Shown here: in pieces, positions 33,294-46,450 of the stretch
How positions within the stretch are numbered: the first letter of the stretch is position 1
How the letters are laid out: each line of letters begins with the position of its first letter
Assembly (NCBI GenBank): GCA_911728455.2
Contig: OU452228.1
Span: 5,766,001-5,830,000 of the forward strand
Reading direction: 5' to 3'
Origin: Marthasterias glacialis
Lineage: Eukaryota; Echinodermata; Asteroidea; Forcipulatida; Asteriidae
DNA: 64,000 nt
Notes under the pieces: model-generated
What the model was told of the DNA's origin: nothing
Databases searched by the model: none
Seen by the model: the letters and a program-made list of their open reading frames with translations, nothing else
Made by a program: the position numbers and the translations under genes

Positions 33294-34758
33294 TTGTTTT
33301 CACTCTGTTACAGCTTCGTGTACAAAAGTGCCATTAGACAGGCTTTTGAAGCACATTCGGAGCAGCCCCGCTCCCTGGTAGTTTCAAGGTGGAAGATGGC
33401 CCTGGCTGGCCGGGAAAACCAGATTTTCGGATGCAGGACTATGGCAGCTACCTGCAGGTACAAGAAATTTCTCTCTAGCCCCATTATTTCTGGAGTTATT
33501 GGCCGTGGCGCTGCCGACTTCTTTTTTTCGGCGTTTTTTTTTGCTGGCTTCAGTCCAGCACACACGTATAGGGGCCTTTGCTATTGTTGACGTACACACA
33601 GCATGGCCGTATGCACTGGACATCCTGGGGGTGTCCTCACTCCGCGGTCCCTGGCATCCTCCCTGTTTATTCCGCAGCCCCAAGACCGGCATTTCTGGAA
33701 AGCCCATGAGCAGGGCTTTCCAACAGTGTCAGACTTTTCACTTTCCCGCCAATACTTTGGGAGATAGAGCCGTTGCTAAGTCTTGTTTTCACTCTGTTAC
33801 AGCTTCGTGTACAAAAGTGCCATTAGACAGGCTTTTGAAGCGCATTCGGAGCAGCCCCGCTCCCTGGTGGTTTCAAGGTGGAAGATGGCCCTGGCTGGTC
33901 GGGAAAACCAGATTTTCGGATGCAGGACTATGGCAGCTACCTGCAGGTACAAGAAATTTCTCTCTAGCCCCATTATTTCTGGAGTTATTGGCCGTGGCGC
34001 TGCCGACTTCTTTTTTCGGCTTTTTTTTTTGCTGGCTTTGGTCCAGCACACATGTATAGGGGCCTTTGCTATTGTTGACGTACACACAGCATGGCCGTAT
34101 GCACTGGACATCCTCGGGGTGTCCTCATTCCGCGGTCCCTGGCATCCTCCCTGTTTATCCCGCAGCCCCAAGACCGGCATTTCTGGATAGCCCATGAGCA
34201 GGGCTTTCCAACAGTGTCAGACTTGTCACTTTCCCGCCATTACTTTGGGAGATAGAGCCGTTGCTAAGTCTTGTTTTCACTCTGTTACAGCTTCGTGTAC
34301 AAAAGTGCCATTAGACAGGCTTTTGAAGCGCATTCGGAGCAGCCCCGCTCCCAGGTGGTTTCAAGGTGGAAGATGGCCCTGGCTGTCCGGGAAAACCAGA
34401 TTTTCGGATGCAGGACTATGGCAGCTACCTGCAGGTACAAGAAATTTCTCTCTAGCCCCATTATTTCTGGGGTTATTGGCCATGGCGCTGCCGACTTCTT
34501 TTTTTCGGCGTTTTTTTTGCTGGCTTCAGTCCAGCACACACGTATAGGAGCCTTTGCTATTGTTGACGTACACACAGCATGGCCGTATGCACTGGACATC
34601 CTCGGGGTGTCCTCACTCCGCGGTCCCTGGCATCCTCCCTGTTTATCCCGCAGCCCCAAGACTGGCATTTCTGGATAGCCCATGAGCAGGGCTTTCCAAC
34701 AGTGTCAGACTTTTCACTTTCCCACCATTACTTTGGGAGATAGAGCCGTTGCTAAGTC
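33294..34758 (+). repeat. T2 trimer, copy 5 (1465 bp)
   Basis: Same ordered markers, displaced by 6326 bp (13 monomers). Continues into a GATTTACGG monomer at 34759, as copies 3 and 4 do at 24049 and 28433. Confidence 0.85.
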
Positions 34759-35735
34759 TTGTTTTCACTCTGTTACAGCTTCGTGTACAAAAGTGCCATT
34801 AGACAGGCTTTTGAAGCGCATTCGGAGCAGCCCCGCTCCCTGGTAGTTTCAAGGTGAAAGATGGCCCTGGCTGGCCGGGAAAACCAGATTTACGGATGCA
34901 GGACTATGGCAGCTACCTGCAGGTACAAGAAATTTCTCTCTAGCCCCATTATTTCTGGAGTTATTGGCCGTGGTGCAGCCGACTTCTTTTTTTCGGCGTT
35001 TTTTTTTGCTGGCTTCAGTCCAGCACACACGTATAGGGGCCTTTGCTATTGTTGACGTACACACAGCATGGCCGTATGCACTGGACATCCTCTGGGTGTC
35101 CTCACTCCGCTTTCTCTGGCATCCTCCCTGTTTATCCGGCAGCCCCAAGACCGGCATTTCTGGAAAGCCCATGAGCAGGGCTTTCCAACAGTGTCAGACT
35201 TGTCACTTTCCCGCCATTACTTTGGGAGATAGAGCGGTTGCTAAGTCTTGTTTTCACTCTTTTACAGCTTCGTGTACAAAAGTGCCATTAGACAGGCTTT
35301 TGAAGCGCATTCGGAGCAGCCCCGCTCCCTGGTGGTTTCAAGGTGAAAGATGGCCCTGGCTGGCCGGGAAAACCAGATTTTCGGATGCAGGACTATGGCA
35401 GCTACCTGCAGGTACAAGAAATTTCTCTCTAGCCCCATTATTTCTGGAGTTATTGGCCGTGGTGCAGCCGACTTCTTTTTTTCGGCGTTTTTTTTGCTGG
35501 CTTCAGTCCAGCACACACGTATAGGGGCCTTTGCTATTGTTGACGTACACACAGCATGGCCGTATGCACTGGACATCCTCGGGGTGTCCTCACTCCGCGG
35601 TCCGTGGCATCCTCCCTGTTTATCCCGCAGCCCCAAGACCGGCATTTCTTGAAAGCCCATGAGCAGGGCTTTCCAACTGTGTTAGACTTGTCACTTTCCC
35701 GCAATTACTTTGGGAGATAGAGCCGTTGCTAAGTC

Positions 35736-36210
35736 TTGTTTTCACTCTGTTACAGCTTCGTGTACAAAAGTGCCATTATACAGGCTTTTGAAGCGCATTC
35801 GGAGCAGCCCCGCTCCCTGGTGGTTTCAAGGTTGAAGATGGCCCTGGCTGGCCGGGAAAACCAGATTTTGGATGCAGGACTATGGCAGCTACCTGCAGGT
35901 ACAAAAACATTCTCTCTAGCCCCATTATTTCTGGAGTTATTGGCCGTGGTGCTGCCGACTTCTTTTTTCGGCGTTTTTTTTGCTGGCTTCGGTCCAGCAC
36001 ACACGTATAGGGGCCTTTGCTATTGTTGACGTACACACATCATGGCTGTATGCACTGGACATCCTCACTCCGCGGTCCCTGGCATCCTCCCTGTTTATCC
36101 CGCAGCCCCAAGACCGGCATTTCTTGAAAGCCCATGGGCAGGGCTTTCCAACTGTGTTAGACTTGTCACTTTCCCGCAATTACTTTGGGAGATAGAGCCG
36201 TTGCTAAGTC
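35736..36210 (+). repeat. 475-bp deletion monomer, copy 4
   Basis: Near-identical to the monomer at 31841 (same AAGGTTGAAG, CATCATGGCTG and CCATGGGCAGG markers), displaced by 3895 bp or eight monomers. Confidence 0.9.
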
Positions 36211-36699
36211 TTGTTTTCACTCTGTTACAGCTTCGTGTACAAAAATGCCATTATTCAGGCTTTTGAAGCGCATTCGGAGCAGCCCCGCTCCCTGGTGGTT
36301 TCAAGGTGGAAGATGGCCCTGGCTGGCCGGGAAAACCAGATTTTCGGATGCAGGACTATGGCAGCTATCTGCAGGTACAAGAAATTTCTCTCTAGCCCCA
36401 TTATTTCTGGAGTTATTGGCCGTGGCGCTGCCGACTTCTTTTTTCGGCGTTTTTTTTTTGCTGGCTTCGGTCCAGCACACACGTATAGGGGCCTTTGCTA
36501 TTGTTGACGTACACACAGCATGGCCGTATGCACTGGACATCCTCGGGGTGTCCTCATTCCGCGGTCCCTGGCATCCTCCCTGTTTATCCCGCAGCCCCAA
36601 GACCGGCATTTCTGGAAAGCCCATGAGCAGGGCTTTCCAACAGTGTCAGACTTGTTACTTTCCCGCCATTACTTTGGGAGATAGAGCCGTTGCTAAGTC

Positions 36700-37673
36700 T
36701 TGTTTTCACTCTGTTACAGCTTCGTGTACAAAAGTGCCATTAGACAGGCTTTTGAAGCGCATTCGGAGCAGCCCCGCTCCCTGATAGTTTCAAGGTAGAA
36801 GATGGCCCTGGCTGGCCGGGAAAACCAGATTTTCGGATGCAGGACTATGGCAGCTATCTGCAGGTACAAGAAATTTCTCTCTAGCCCCATTATTTCTGGA
36901 GTTATTGGCCGTGGTGCTGCCGACTTCTTTTTTCGGTGTTTTTTTTGCTGGCTTCGGTGCAGCACACACGTATAGGGGCCTTTGCTATTGTTGACGTACA
37001 CACAGCCTGGCCGTATGCACTGGACATCCTCGGGGTGTCCTCACTCCGCGGTCCCTGGCATCCTCCCTGTTTATCCCGCAGCCCCAAGACCGGCATTTCT
37101 GGAAAGCCCATGAGCAGGGCTTTCCAACAGTGTCAGACTTGTCACTTTCCCGCCATTACTTTGGGAGATAGAGCCGTTGCTAAGTCTTGTTTTCACTCTG
37201 TTACAGCTTCGTGTACAAAAGTGCCATTAGACAGGCTTTTGAAGCGCATTCGGAGCAGCCCCGCTCCCTGGTGGTTTCAAGGTAGAAGATGGCCCTGGCT
37301 GGCAGGGAAAACCAGATTTTCGGATGCAGGACTATGGCAGCTACCTGCAGGTACAAGAAATTTCTCTCTAGCCCCATTATTTCTGGAGTTATTGGCCGTG
37401 GTGCTGCCGACTTCTTTTTTCGGCGTTTTTTTTGCTGGCTTCGGTCCAGCACACACGTATAGGGGCCTTTGCTAATGTTGACGTACACACAGCATGGCCG
37501 TATGCACTGGACATCCTCGGGGTGTCCTCACTCCGCGGTCCCTGGCATCCTCCCTGTTTATCCCGCAGCCCCAAGACCGGCATTTCTGGAAAGCCCATGA
37601 GCAGGGCTTTCCAACAGTGTCAGACTTGTTACTTTCCCGCCATTACTTTGGGAGATAGAGCCGTTGCTAAGTC
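36700..37673 (+). repeat. Tandem dimer unit, copy 1 (974 bp)
   Basis: Two 487-bp monomers. The first has CTGATAGTTTC near 36781, CGGTGTTTTTTTTGC, GGTGCAGCACAC and ACAGCCTGGCC. The second has GGCAGGGAAAACC near 37301 and the private GCTAATGTTGAC near 37471. It is followed directly by a near-identical dimer. Confidence 0.8.
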
Positions 37674-38647
37674 TTGTTTTCACTCTGTTACAGCTTCGTG
37701 TACAAAAGTGCCATTAGACAGGCTTTTGAAGCGCATTCGGAGCAGCCCCGCTCCCTGATAGTTTCAAGGTAGAAGATGGCCCTGGCTGGCCGGGAAAACC
37801 AGATTTTCGGATGCAGGACTATGGCAGCTATCTGCAGGTACAAGAAATTTCTCTCTAGCCCCATTATTTCTGGAGTTATTGGCCGTGGTGCTGCCGACTT
37901 CTTTTTTCGGTGTTTTTTTTGCTGGCTTCGGTGCAGCACACACGTATAGGGGCCTTTGCTATTGTTGACGTACACACAGCCTGGCCGTATGCACTGGACA
38001 TCCTCGGGGTGTCCTCACTCCGCGGACCTTGGCATCCTCCCTGTTTATCCCGCAGCCCCAAGACCGGCATTTCTGGAAAGCCCATGAGCAGGGCTTTCCA
38101 ACAGTGTCAGACTTGTCACTTTCCCGCCATTACTTTGGGAGATAGAGCCGTTGCTAAGTCTTGTTTTCACTCTGTTACAGCTTCGTGTACAAAAGTGCCA
38201 TTAGACAGGCTTTTGAAGCGCATTCGGAGCAGCCCCGCTCCCTGGTGGTTTCAAGGTAGAAGATGGCCCTGGCTGGCAGGGAAAACCAGATTTTCGGATG
38301 CAGGACTATGGCAGCTACCTGCAGGTACAAGAAATTTCTCTCTAGCCCCATTATTTCTGGAGTTATTGGCCGTGGTGCTGCCGACTTCTTTTTTCGGCGT
38401 TTTTTTTGCTGGCTTCGGTCCAGCACACACGTATAGGGGCCTTTGCTATTGTTGACGTACACACAGCATGGCCGTATGCACTGGACATCCTCGGGGTGTC
38501 CTCACTCCGCGGTCCCTGGCATCCTCCCTGTTTATCCCGCAGCCCCAAGACCGGCATTTCTGGAAAGCCCATGAGCAGGGCTTTCCAACAGTGTCAGACT
38601 TTTCACTTTCACGCCATTACTTTGGGAGATAGAGCCGTTGCTAAGTC
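37674..38647 (+). repeat. Tandem dimer unit, copy 2 (974 bp)
   Basis: Same markers as the preceding dimer (CTGATAGTTTC near 37755, GGTGCAGCACAC near 37929, GGCAGGGAAAACC near 38275). Private change: CGCGGACCTTGG near 38024. It ends with CTTTCACGCC, which leads into the next unit. Confidence 0.8.
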
Positions 38648-41600
38648 TTGTTTTCACTCTGTTACAGCTTCGTGTACAAAAGTGCCATTAGACAGGCTTT
38701 TGAAGCGCATTCGGAGCAGCCCCGCTCCCTGGTAGTTTCAAGGTGGAAGATGGCCGTGGCTGGCCGGGAAAACCAGATTTTCGGATGCAGGACTATGGCA
38801 GCTACCTGCAGGTACAAGAAATTTCTCTCTAGCCCCATTATTTCTGGAGTTATTGGCCGTGGTGCTGCCGACTTCTTTTTTCGGAGGATTTTTTTGCTGG
38901 CTTCAGTCCAGCACACACGTATAGGGGCCTTTGCTATTGTTGATGTACACACAGCATGGCCGTATGCACTGGACATCCTCGGGGTGTCCTCACTCCGCGG
39001 TCCTTGGCATCCTCCCTGTTTATCCCGCAGCCCCAAGACCGGCATTTCTGGAAAGTCCATGAGTAGGGCTTTCCAACAGTGTCAGACTTTTCACTTTCCC
39101 GCCATTACTTTGGGAGATAGAGCCGTTGCTAAGTCTTGTTTTCACTCTGTTACAGCTTCGTGTACAAAAGTGCCATTAGACAGGCTTTTGAAGTGCATTC
39201 GGAGCAGCCCCGCTCCCTGGTGGTTTCAAGGTGGAAGATGGCCCTGGCTGGCCGGGAAAATCAGATTTTCGGATGCAGGACTATGGCAGCTATCTGCAGG
39301 TACAAGAAATTTCTCTCTAGCCCCATTATTTCTGGAGTTATTGGCCGTGGCGCTGCCGACTTCTTTTTTCGGCGTTTTTTTTTTGCTGGCTTCGGTCCAG
39401 CACACACGTATAGGGGCCTTTGCTATTGTTGACGTACACACAGCATGGCCGTATGCACTGGACATCCTCGGGGTATCCTCATTCCGCGGTCCCTGGCATC
39501 CTCCCTGTTTATCCCGCAGCCCCAAGACCGGCATTTCTGGAAAGCCCATGAGTAGGGCTTTCCAACAGTGTCAGACTTTTTACTTTCCCGGCAATACTTT
39601 GGGAGATAGAGCCGTTGCTAAGTCTTGTTTTCACTCTGTTACAGCTTCGTGTACAAAAGTGCCATTAGACAGGCTTTTGAAGCGCATTCGGAGCAGTCCC
39701 GCTCCCTGGTGGTTTCAAGGTGGAAGATGGCCCTGGCTGGCCGGGAAAACCAGATTTTCGGATGAAGGACTATGGCAGCTACCTGCAGGTACAAGAAATT
39801 TCTCTCTAGCCCCATTATTTCTGGAGTTATTGGCCGTGGCGCTGCCGACTTCTTTTTTCGGCGGTTTTTTTTGCTGGCTTCAGTCCAGCACACACGTATA
39901 GGGGCCTTTGCTATTGTTGACGTACACACAGCATGGCCGTATGCACTGGACATCCTCGGGGTGTCCTCATTCCGCGGTCCCTGGCATCCTCCCTGTTTAT
40001 CCCGCAGCCCCAAGACCGGCATTTCTGGAAAGCCCATGAGCAGGGCTTTCCAACAGTGTCAGACTTGTTACTTTCCCGCCATTACTTTGGGAGATAGAGC
40101 CGTTGCTAAGTCTTGTTTTCACTCTGTTACAGCTTCGTGTACAAAAGTGCCATTAGACAGGCTTTTGAAGCGCATTCGGAGCAGCCCCGCTCCCTGGTAG
40201 TTTCAAGGTAGAAGATGGCCCTGGCTGGCCGGGAAAACCAGTTTTGCGGATGCAGGACTATGGCAGCTACCTGCAGGTACAAGAAATTTCTCTCTAGCCC
40301 CATTATTTCTGGAGTTATTGGCCGTGGTGCTGCCGACTTCTTTTTTCGGTGTTTTTTTTGCTGGCTTCGGTGCAGCACACACGTATAGGGGCCTTTGCTA
40401 TTGTTGACGTACACACATCCTGGCCGTATGCACTGGACATCCTCGGGGTGTCCTCACTCCGCGGTCCTTGGCATCCTCCCTGTTTATCCCGCAGCCCCAA
40501 GACCGGCATTTCTGGAAAGCCCATGAGCAGGGCTTTCCAACAGTGTCAGACTTGTCACTTTCCCGCCATTACTTTGGGAGATAGAGCCGTTGCTAAGTCT
40601 TGTTTTCACTCTGTTACAGCTTCGTGTACAAAAGTGCCATTAGACAGGCTTTTGAAGCGCATTCGGAGCAGCCCCGCTCCCTGGTGGTTTCAAGGTAGAA
40701 GATGGCCCTGGCTGGCAGGGAAAACCAGATTTTCGGATGCAGGACTATGGCAGCTACCTGCAGGTACAAGAAATTTCTCTCTAGCCCCATTATTTCTGGA
40801 GTTATTGGCCGTGGTGCTGCCGACTTCTTTTTTCGGTGTTTTTTTTGCTGGCTTCGGTGCAGCACACACGTATAGGGGCCTTTGCTATTGTTGACGTACA
40901 CACAGCCTGGCCGTATGCACTGGACATCCTCGGGGTGTCCTCACTCCGCGGTCCTTGGCATCCTCCCTGTTTATCCCGCAGCCCCAAGACCGGCATTTCT
41001 GGAAAGCCCGTGAGCAGGGCTTTCCAACAGTGTCAGACTTGTCACTTTCCCGCCATTACTTTGGGAGATAGAGCCGTTGCTAAGTCTTGTTTTCACTCTG
41101 TTACAGCTTCGTGTACAAAAGTGCCATTAGACAGGCTTTTGAAGCGCATTCGGAGCAGCCCCGCTCCCTGGTGGTTTCAAGGTAGAAGATGGCCCTGGCT
41201 GGCCGGGAAAACCAGATTTTCGGATGCAGGACTATGGCAGCTACCTGCAGGTACAAGAAATTTCTCTCTAGCCCCATTATTTCTGGAGTTATTGGCCGTG
41301 GTGCTGCCGACTTCTTTTTTCGGCGTTTTTTTTGCTGGCTTCGGTCCAGCACACACGTATAGGGGCCTTTGCTATTGTTGACGTACACACAGCATGGCCG
41401 TATGCACTGGACATCCTCGGGGTGTCCTCACTCCGCGGTCCCTGGCATCCTCCCTGTTTATCCCGCAGCCCCAAGACCGGCATTTCTGGAAAGCCCATGA
41501 GCAGGGCTTTCCAACAGTGTCAGACTTTTCACTTTCACGCCATTACTTTGGGAGATAGAGCCGTTGCTAAGTCTTGTTTTCACTCTGTTACAGCTTCGTG

Positions 41601-42061
41601 TACAAAAGTGCCATTAGACAGGCTTTTGAAGCGCATTCGGAGCAGCCCCGCTCCCTGGTAGTTTCAAGGTGGAAGATGGCCGTGGCTGGCCGGGAAAACC
41701 AGATTTTCGGATGCAGGACTATGGCAGCTACCTGCAGGTACAAGAAATTTCTCTCTAGCCCCATTATTTCTGGAGTTATTGGCCGTGGTGCTGCCGACTT
41801 CTTTTTTCGGAGGATTTTTTTGCTGGCTTCAGTCCAGCACACACGTATAGGGGCCTTTGCTATTGTTGATGTACACACAGCATGGCCGTATGCACTGGAC
41901 ATCCTCGGGGTGTCCTCACTCCGCGGTCCTTGGCATCCTCCCTGTTTATCCCGCAGCCCCAAGACCGGCATTTCTGGAAAGTCCATGAGTAGGGCTTTCC
42001 AACAGTGTCAGACTTTTCACTTTCCCGCCATTACTTTGGGAGATAGAGCCGTTGCTAAGTC
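38161..42061 (+). repeat. 8-monomer higher-order unit, copy 1 (3901 bp)
   Basis: Monomers 38161, 38648, 39136, 39625, 40113, 40600, 41087 and 41574. Rare markers recur 3901 bp later in the same order: CGGAGGATTT, GAAGTGCATTC, ATGAAGGACTATGG and TTTTGCGGATG. Inside the unit, 41087-42061 is also a dimer closely resembling 38161-39135, so the unit itself contains an older two-monomer repeat. Confidence 0.85.
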
Positions 42062-44590
42062 TTGTTTTCACTCTGTTACAGCTTCGTGTACAAAAGTGCC
42101 ATTAGACAGGCTTTTGAAGCGCATTCGGAGCAGCCCCGCTCCCTGGTGGTTTCAAGGTAGAAGATGGCCCTGGCTGGCAGGGAAAACCAGATTTTCGGAT
42201 GCAGGACTATGGCAGCTACCTGCAGGTACAAGAAATTTCTCCCTAGCCCCATTATTTCTGGAGTTATTGGCCGTGGTGCTGCCGACTTCTTTTTTCGGCG
42301 TTTTTTTTGCTGGCTTCGGTCCAGCACACACGTATAGGGGCCTTTGCTATTGTTGACGTACACACAGCATGGCCGTATGCACTGGACATCCTCGGGGTGT
42401 CCTCACTCCGCGGTCCCTGGCATCCTCCCTGTTTATCCCGCAGCCCCAAGACCGGCATTTCTGGAAAGCCCATGAGCAGGGCTTTCCAACAGTGTCAGAC
42501 TTTTCACTTTCACGCCATTACTTTGGGAGATAGAGCCGTTGCTAAGTCTTGTTTTCACTCTGTTACAGCTTCGTGTACAAAAGTGCCATTAGACAGGCTT
42601 TTGAAGCGCATTCGGAGCAGCCCCGCTCCCTGGTAGTTTCAAGGTGGAAGATGGCCGTGGCTGGCCGGGAAAACCAGATTTTCGGATGCAGGACTATGGC
42701 AGCTACCTGCAGGTACAAGAAATTTCTCTCTAGCCCCATTATTTCTGGAGTTATTGGCCGTGGTGCTGCCGACTTCTTTTTTCGGAGGATTTTTTTGCTG
42801 GCTTCAGTCCAGCACACACGTATAGGGGCCTTTGCTATTGTTGATGTACACACAGCATGGCCGTATGCACTGGACATCCTCGGGGTGTCCTCACTCCGCG
42901 GTCCTTGGCATCCTCCCTGTTTATCCCGCAGCCCCAAGACCGGCATTTCTGGAAAGTCCATGAGTAGGGCTTTCCAACAGTGTCAGACTTTTCACTTTCC
43001 CGCCATTACTTTGGGAGATAGAGCCGTTGCTAAGTCTTGTTTTCACTCTGTTACAGCTTCGTGTACAAAAGTGCCATTAGACAGGCTTTTGAAGTGCATT
43101 CGGAGCAGCCCCGCTCCCTGGTGGTTTCAAGGTGGAAGATGGCCCTGGCTGGCCGGGAAAATCAGATTTTCGGATGCAGGACTATGGCAGCTATCTGCAG
43201 GTACAAGAAATTTCTCTCTAGCCCCATTATTTCTGGAGTTATTGGCCGTGGCGCTGCCGACTTCTTTTTTCGGCGTTTTTTTTTTGCTGGCTTCGGTCCA
43301 GCACACACGTATAGGGGCCTTTGCTATTGTTGACGTACACACAGCATGGCCGTATGCACTGGACATCCTCGGGGTGTCCTCATTCCGCGGTCCCTGGCAT
43401 CCTCCCTGTTTATCCCGCAGCCCCAAGACCGGCATTTCTGGAAAGCCCATGAGTAGGGCTTTCCAACAGTGTCAGACTTTTTACTTTCCCGGCAATACTT
43501 TGGGAGATAGAGCCGTTGCTAAGTCTTGTTTTCACTCTGTTACAGCTTCGTGTACAAAAGTGCCATTAGACAGGCTTTTGAAGCGCATTCGGAGCAGTCC
43601 CGCTCCCTGGTGGTTTCAAGGTGGAAGATGGCCCTGGCTGGCCGGGAAAACCAGATTTTCGGATGAAGGGCTATGGCAGCTACCTGCAGGTACAAGAAAT
43701 TTCTCTCCAGCCCCATTATTTCTGGAGTTATTGGCCGTGGCGCTGCCGACTTCTTTTTTCGGCGGTTTTTTTTGCTGGCTTCAGTCCAGCACACACGTAT
43801 AGGGGCCTTTGCTATTGTTGACGTACACACAGCATGGCCGTATGCACTGGACATCCTCGGGGTGTCCTCACTCCGCGGTCCCTGGCATCCTCCCTGTTTA
43901 TCCCGCAGCCCCAAGACCGGCATTTCTGGAAAGCCCATGAGCAGGGCTTTCCAACAGTGTCAGACTTGTTACTTTCCCGCCATTACTTTGGGAGATAGAG
44001 CCGTTGCTAAGTCTTGTTTTCACTCTGTTACAGCTTCGTGTACAAAAGTGCCATTAGACAGGCTTTTGAAGCGCATTCGGAGCAGCCCCGCTCCCTGGTA
44101 GTTTCAAGGTAGAAGATGGCCCTGGCTGGCCGGGAAAACCAGTTTTGCGGATGCAGGACTATGGCAGCTACCTGCAGGTACAAGAAATTTCTCTCTAGCC
44201 CCATTATTTCTGGAGTTATTGGCCGTGGTGCTGCCGACTTCTTTTTTCGGTGTTTTTTTTGCTGGCTTCGGTGCAGCACACACGTATAGGGGCCTTTGCT
44301 ATTGTTGACGTACACACATCCTGGCCGTATGCACTGGACATCCTCGGGGTGTCCTCACTCCGCGGTCCTTGGCATCCTCCCTGTTTATCCCGCAGCCCCA
44401 AGACCGGCATTTCTGGAAAGCCCATGAGCAGGGCTTTCCAACAGTGTCAGACTTGTCACTTTCCCGCCATTACTTTGGGAGATAGAGCCGTTGCTAAGTC
44501 TTGTTTTCACTCTGTTACAGCTTCGTGTACAAAAGTGCCATTAGACAGGCTTTTGAAGCGCATTCGGAGCAGCCCCGCTCCCTGGTGGTT
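42062..44590 (+). repeat. 8-monomer higher-order unit, partial copy 2
   Basis: Follows copy 1 directly and matches it at a displacement of 3901 bp through monomers 42062, 42549, 43037, 43526, 44014 and the start of 44501. The match ends inside the 44501 monomer, where GGCAGGGAAAACC of copy 1 is replaced by GTGGCTGGCCGGAAAAACC near 44608. Differences within the match include GGATGAAGGGC near 43665. Confidence 0.8.
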
Positions 44591-45964
44591 TCAAGGTAGA
44601 AGATGGCCGTGGCTGGCCGGAAAAACCAGATTTTCGGATGCAGGACTATGGCAGCTACCTGCAGGTACAAGAAATTTCTCTCTAGCCCCATTATTTCTGG
44701 AGTTATTGGCCGTGGTGCTGCCGACTTCTTTTTTCGGCGTTTTTTTTGCTGGCTTCGGTCCAGCACACACGTATAGGGGCCTTTGCTATTGTTGACGTAC
44801 ACACAGCATGGCCGTATGCACTGGACATCCTCGGGGTGTCCTCACTCCGCGGTCCCTGGCATCCTCCCTGTTTATCCCGCAGCCCCAAGACCGGCATTTC
44901 TGGAACGCCCATGAGCAGGGCTTTCCAACAGTGTCAGACTTTTCACTTTCACGCCATTACTTTGGGAGATAGAGCCGTTGCTAAGTCTTGTTTTCACTCT
45001 GTTACAGCTTCGTGTACAAAAGTGCCATCAGACAGGCTTTTGAAGCGCATTCGGAGCAGCCCCGCTCCCTGGTGGTTTCAAGGTGGAAGATGGCCCTGGC
45101 TGGCCGGGAAAACCAGATTTTCGGATGCAGGACTATGGCAGCTACCTGCAGGTACAAAAAATTTCTCTCTAGCCCCATTATTTCTGGAGTTATTGGCCGT
45201 GGTGCTGCCGACTTCTTTTTTCGGCGTTTTTTTTTGCTGGCTTCGGTCCAGCACACACGTATAGGGGCCTTTGCTATTGTTGACGTACACACAGCATGGC
45301 CGTATGCACTGGACATCCTCGGGGTGTCCTCACTCCGCGGTCCCTGGCATCCTCCCTGTTTATCCCGCAGCCCCAAGACCGGCATTTCTGGAAAGCCCAT
45401 GAGCAGGGCTTTCTAACAGTGTCAGACTTGTCACTTTCCCGCCATTACTTTGGGAGATAGAGCCGTTGCTAAGTCTTGTTTTCACTCTGTTACAGCTTCG
45501 TGTACAAAAGTGCCATTAGACAGGCTTTTGAAGCGCATTCGGAGCAGCCCCGCTCCCTGGTGGTTTCAAGGTGGAAGATGGCCCTGGCTGGCCGGGAAAA
45601 CCAGATTTTCGGATGCAGGACTATGGCAGCTACCTGCAGGTACAAGAAATTTCTCTCTAGCCCCATTATTTCTGGAGTTATTGGCCGTGGTGCAGCCGAC
45701 TTCTTTTTTTCGGCGTTTTTTTTTGCTGGCTTCAGTCCAGCACACACGTATAGGGGCCTTTGCTATTGTTGACGTACACACAGCATGGCCGTATGCACTG
45801 GACATCCTCGGGGTGTCCTCACTCCGCGGTCCCTGGCATCCTCCCTGTTTATTCCGCAGCCCCAAGACCGGCATTTCTGGAAAGCCCATGAGCAGGGCTT
45901 TCCAACAGTGTTAGACTTGTCACTTTCCCGCCATTACTTTGGGAGATAGAGCCGTTGCTAAGTC

Positions 45965-46450
45965 TTGTTTTCACTCTGTTACAGCTTCGTGTACAAAAGT
46001 GCCATTAGACAGGCTTTTGAAGCGCATTCGGAGCAGCCCTGCTCCCTGGTGGTTTCAAGGTGGAAGATGGCCCTGGCTGGCCGGGAAAACCAGATTTTGG
46101 ATGCATGACTATGGCAGCTACCTGCAGGTACAAAAAAATTCTCTCTAGCCCCATTATTTCTGGAGTTATTGGCCGTGGTGCTGCCGACTTCTTTTTTCGG
46201 CGTTTTTTTTGCTGGCTTCGGTCCAGCACACACGTATAGGGGCCTTTGCTATTGTTGACGTACACACATCATGGCCGTATGCACTGGACATCCTCGGGGT
46301 GTCCTCACTCCGCGGTCCCTGGCATCCATCCTGTTTATCCCGCAGCCCCAAGACCGGCATTTCTGGAAAGCCCATGAGCAGGGCTTTCCAACAGTGTCAG
46401 ACTTGTCACTTTCCCGCCATTACTTTGGGAGATAGAGCCGTTGCTAAGTC
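45965..46450 (+). repeat. 486-bp monomer, one-base deletion lineage, copy 1
   Basis: Has the same TTTTGGATGC one-base deletion as the 475-bp monomers, with a related A-run (ACAAAAAAATTC) and CACACATCATGG, but keeps the 11 bases lost in the 475-bp class. It looks like the intermediate form. Private change: GGATGCATGAC near 46099. Confidence 0.85.

Larger units (their letters stand above)
31352..36699 (+). repeat. Array block D: reshuffled pieces, 3895-bp register
   Basis: Monomers start at 31352, 31841, 32316, 32805, 33294, 33783, 34271, 34759, 35248, 35736 and 36211. The stretch from about 31236 (TATCCGGCAGCC) to about 32600 recurs from about 35130 to about 36500 at a displacement of 3895-3896 bp. 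It includes the rare AGAGCGGTTGC and CTCTTTTACAG changes. Between them lies a T2 trimer plus a GATTTACGG monomer taken from the 9-monomer lineage. Within the 34759 monomer the sequence matches 28433 up to CTTTCTCTGG (near 35114) and then switches to the 31236-type TATCCGGCAGCC, so an exchange breakpoint lies in roughly 35115-35135. Confidence 0.8.
36700..45475 (+). repeat. Array block E: dimers and 8-monomer unit
   Basis: Monomers start at 36700, 37187, 37674, 38161, 38648, 39136, 39625, 40113, 40600, 41087, 41574, 42062, 42549, 43037, 43526, 44014, 44501 and 44988. A marker unique to this block, CGGAGGATTTTTTTGC in place of CGGCGTTTTTTTTGC, occurs at about 38882, 41808 and 42783 (monomers 38648, 41574 and 42549). 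Other markers are TGATGTACAC just after it, GAAGTGCATTC (39191 and 43092), and TTTTGCGGATG (about 40242 and 44143). Confidence 0.85.
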
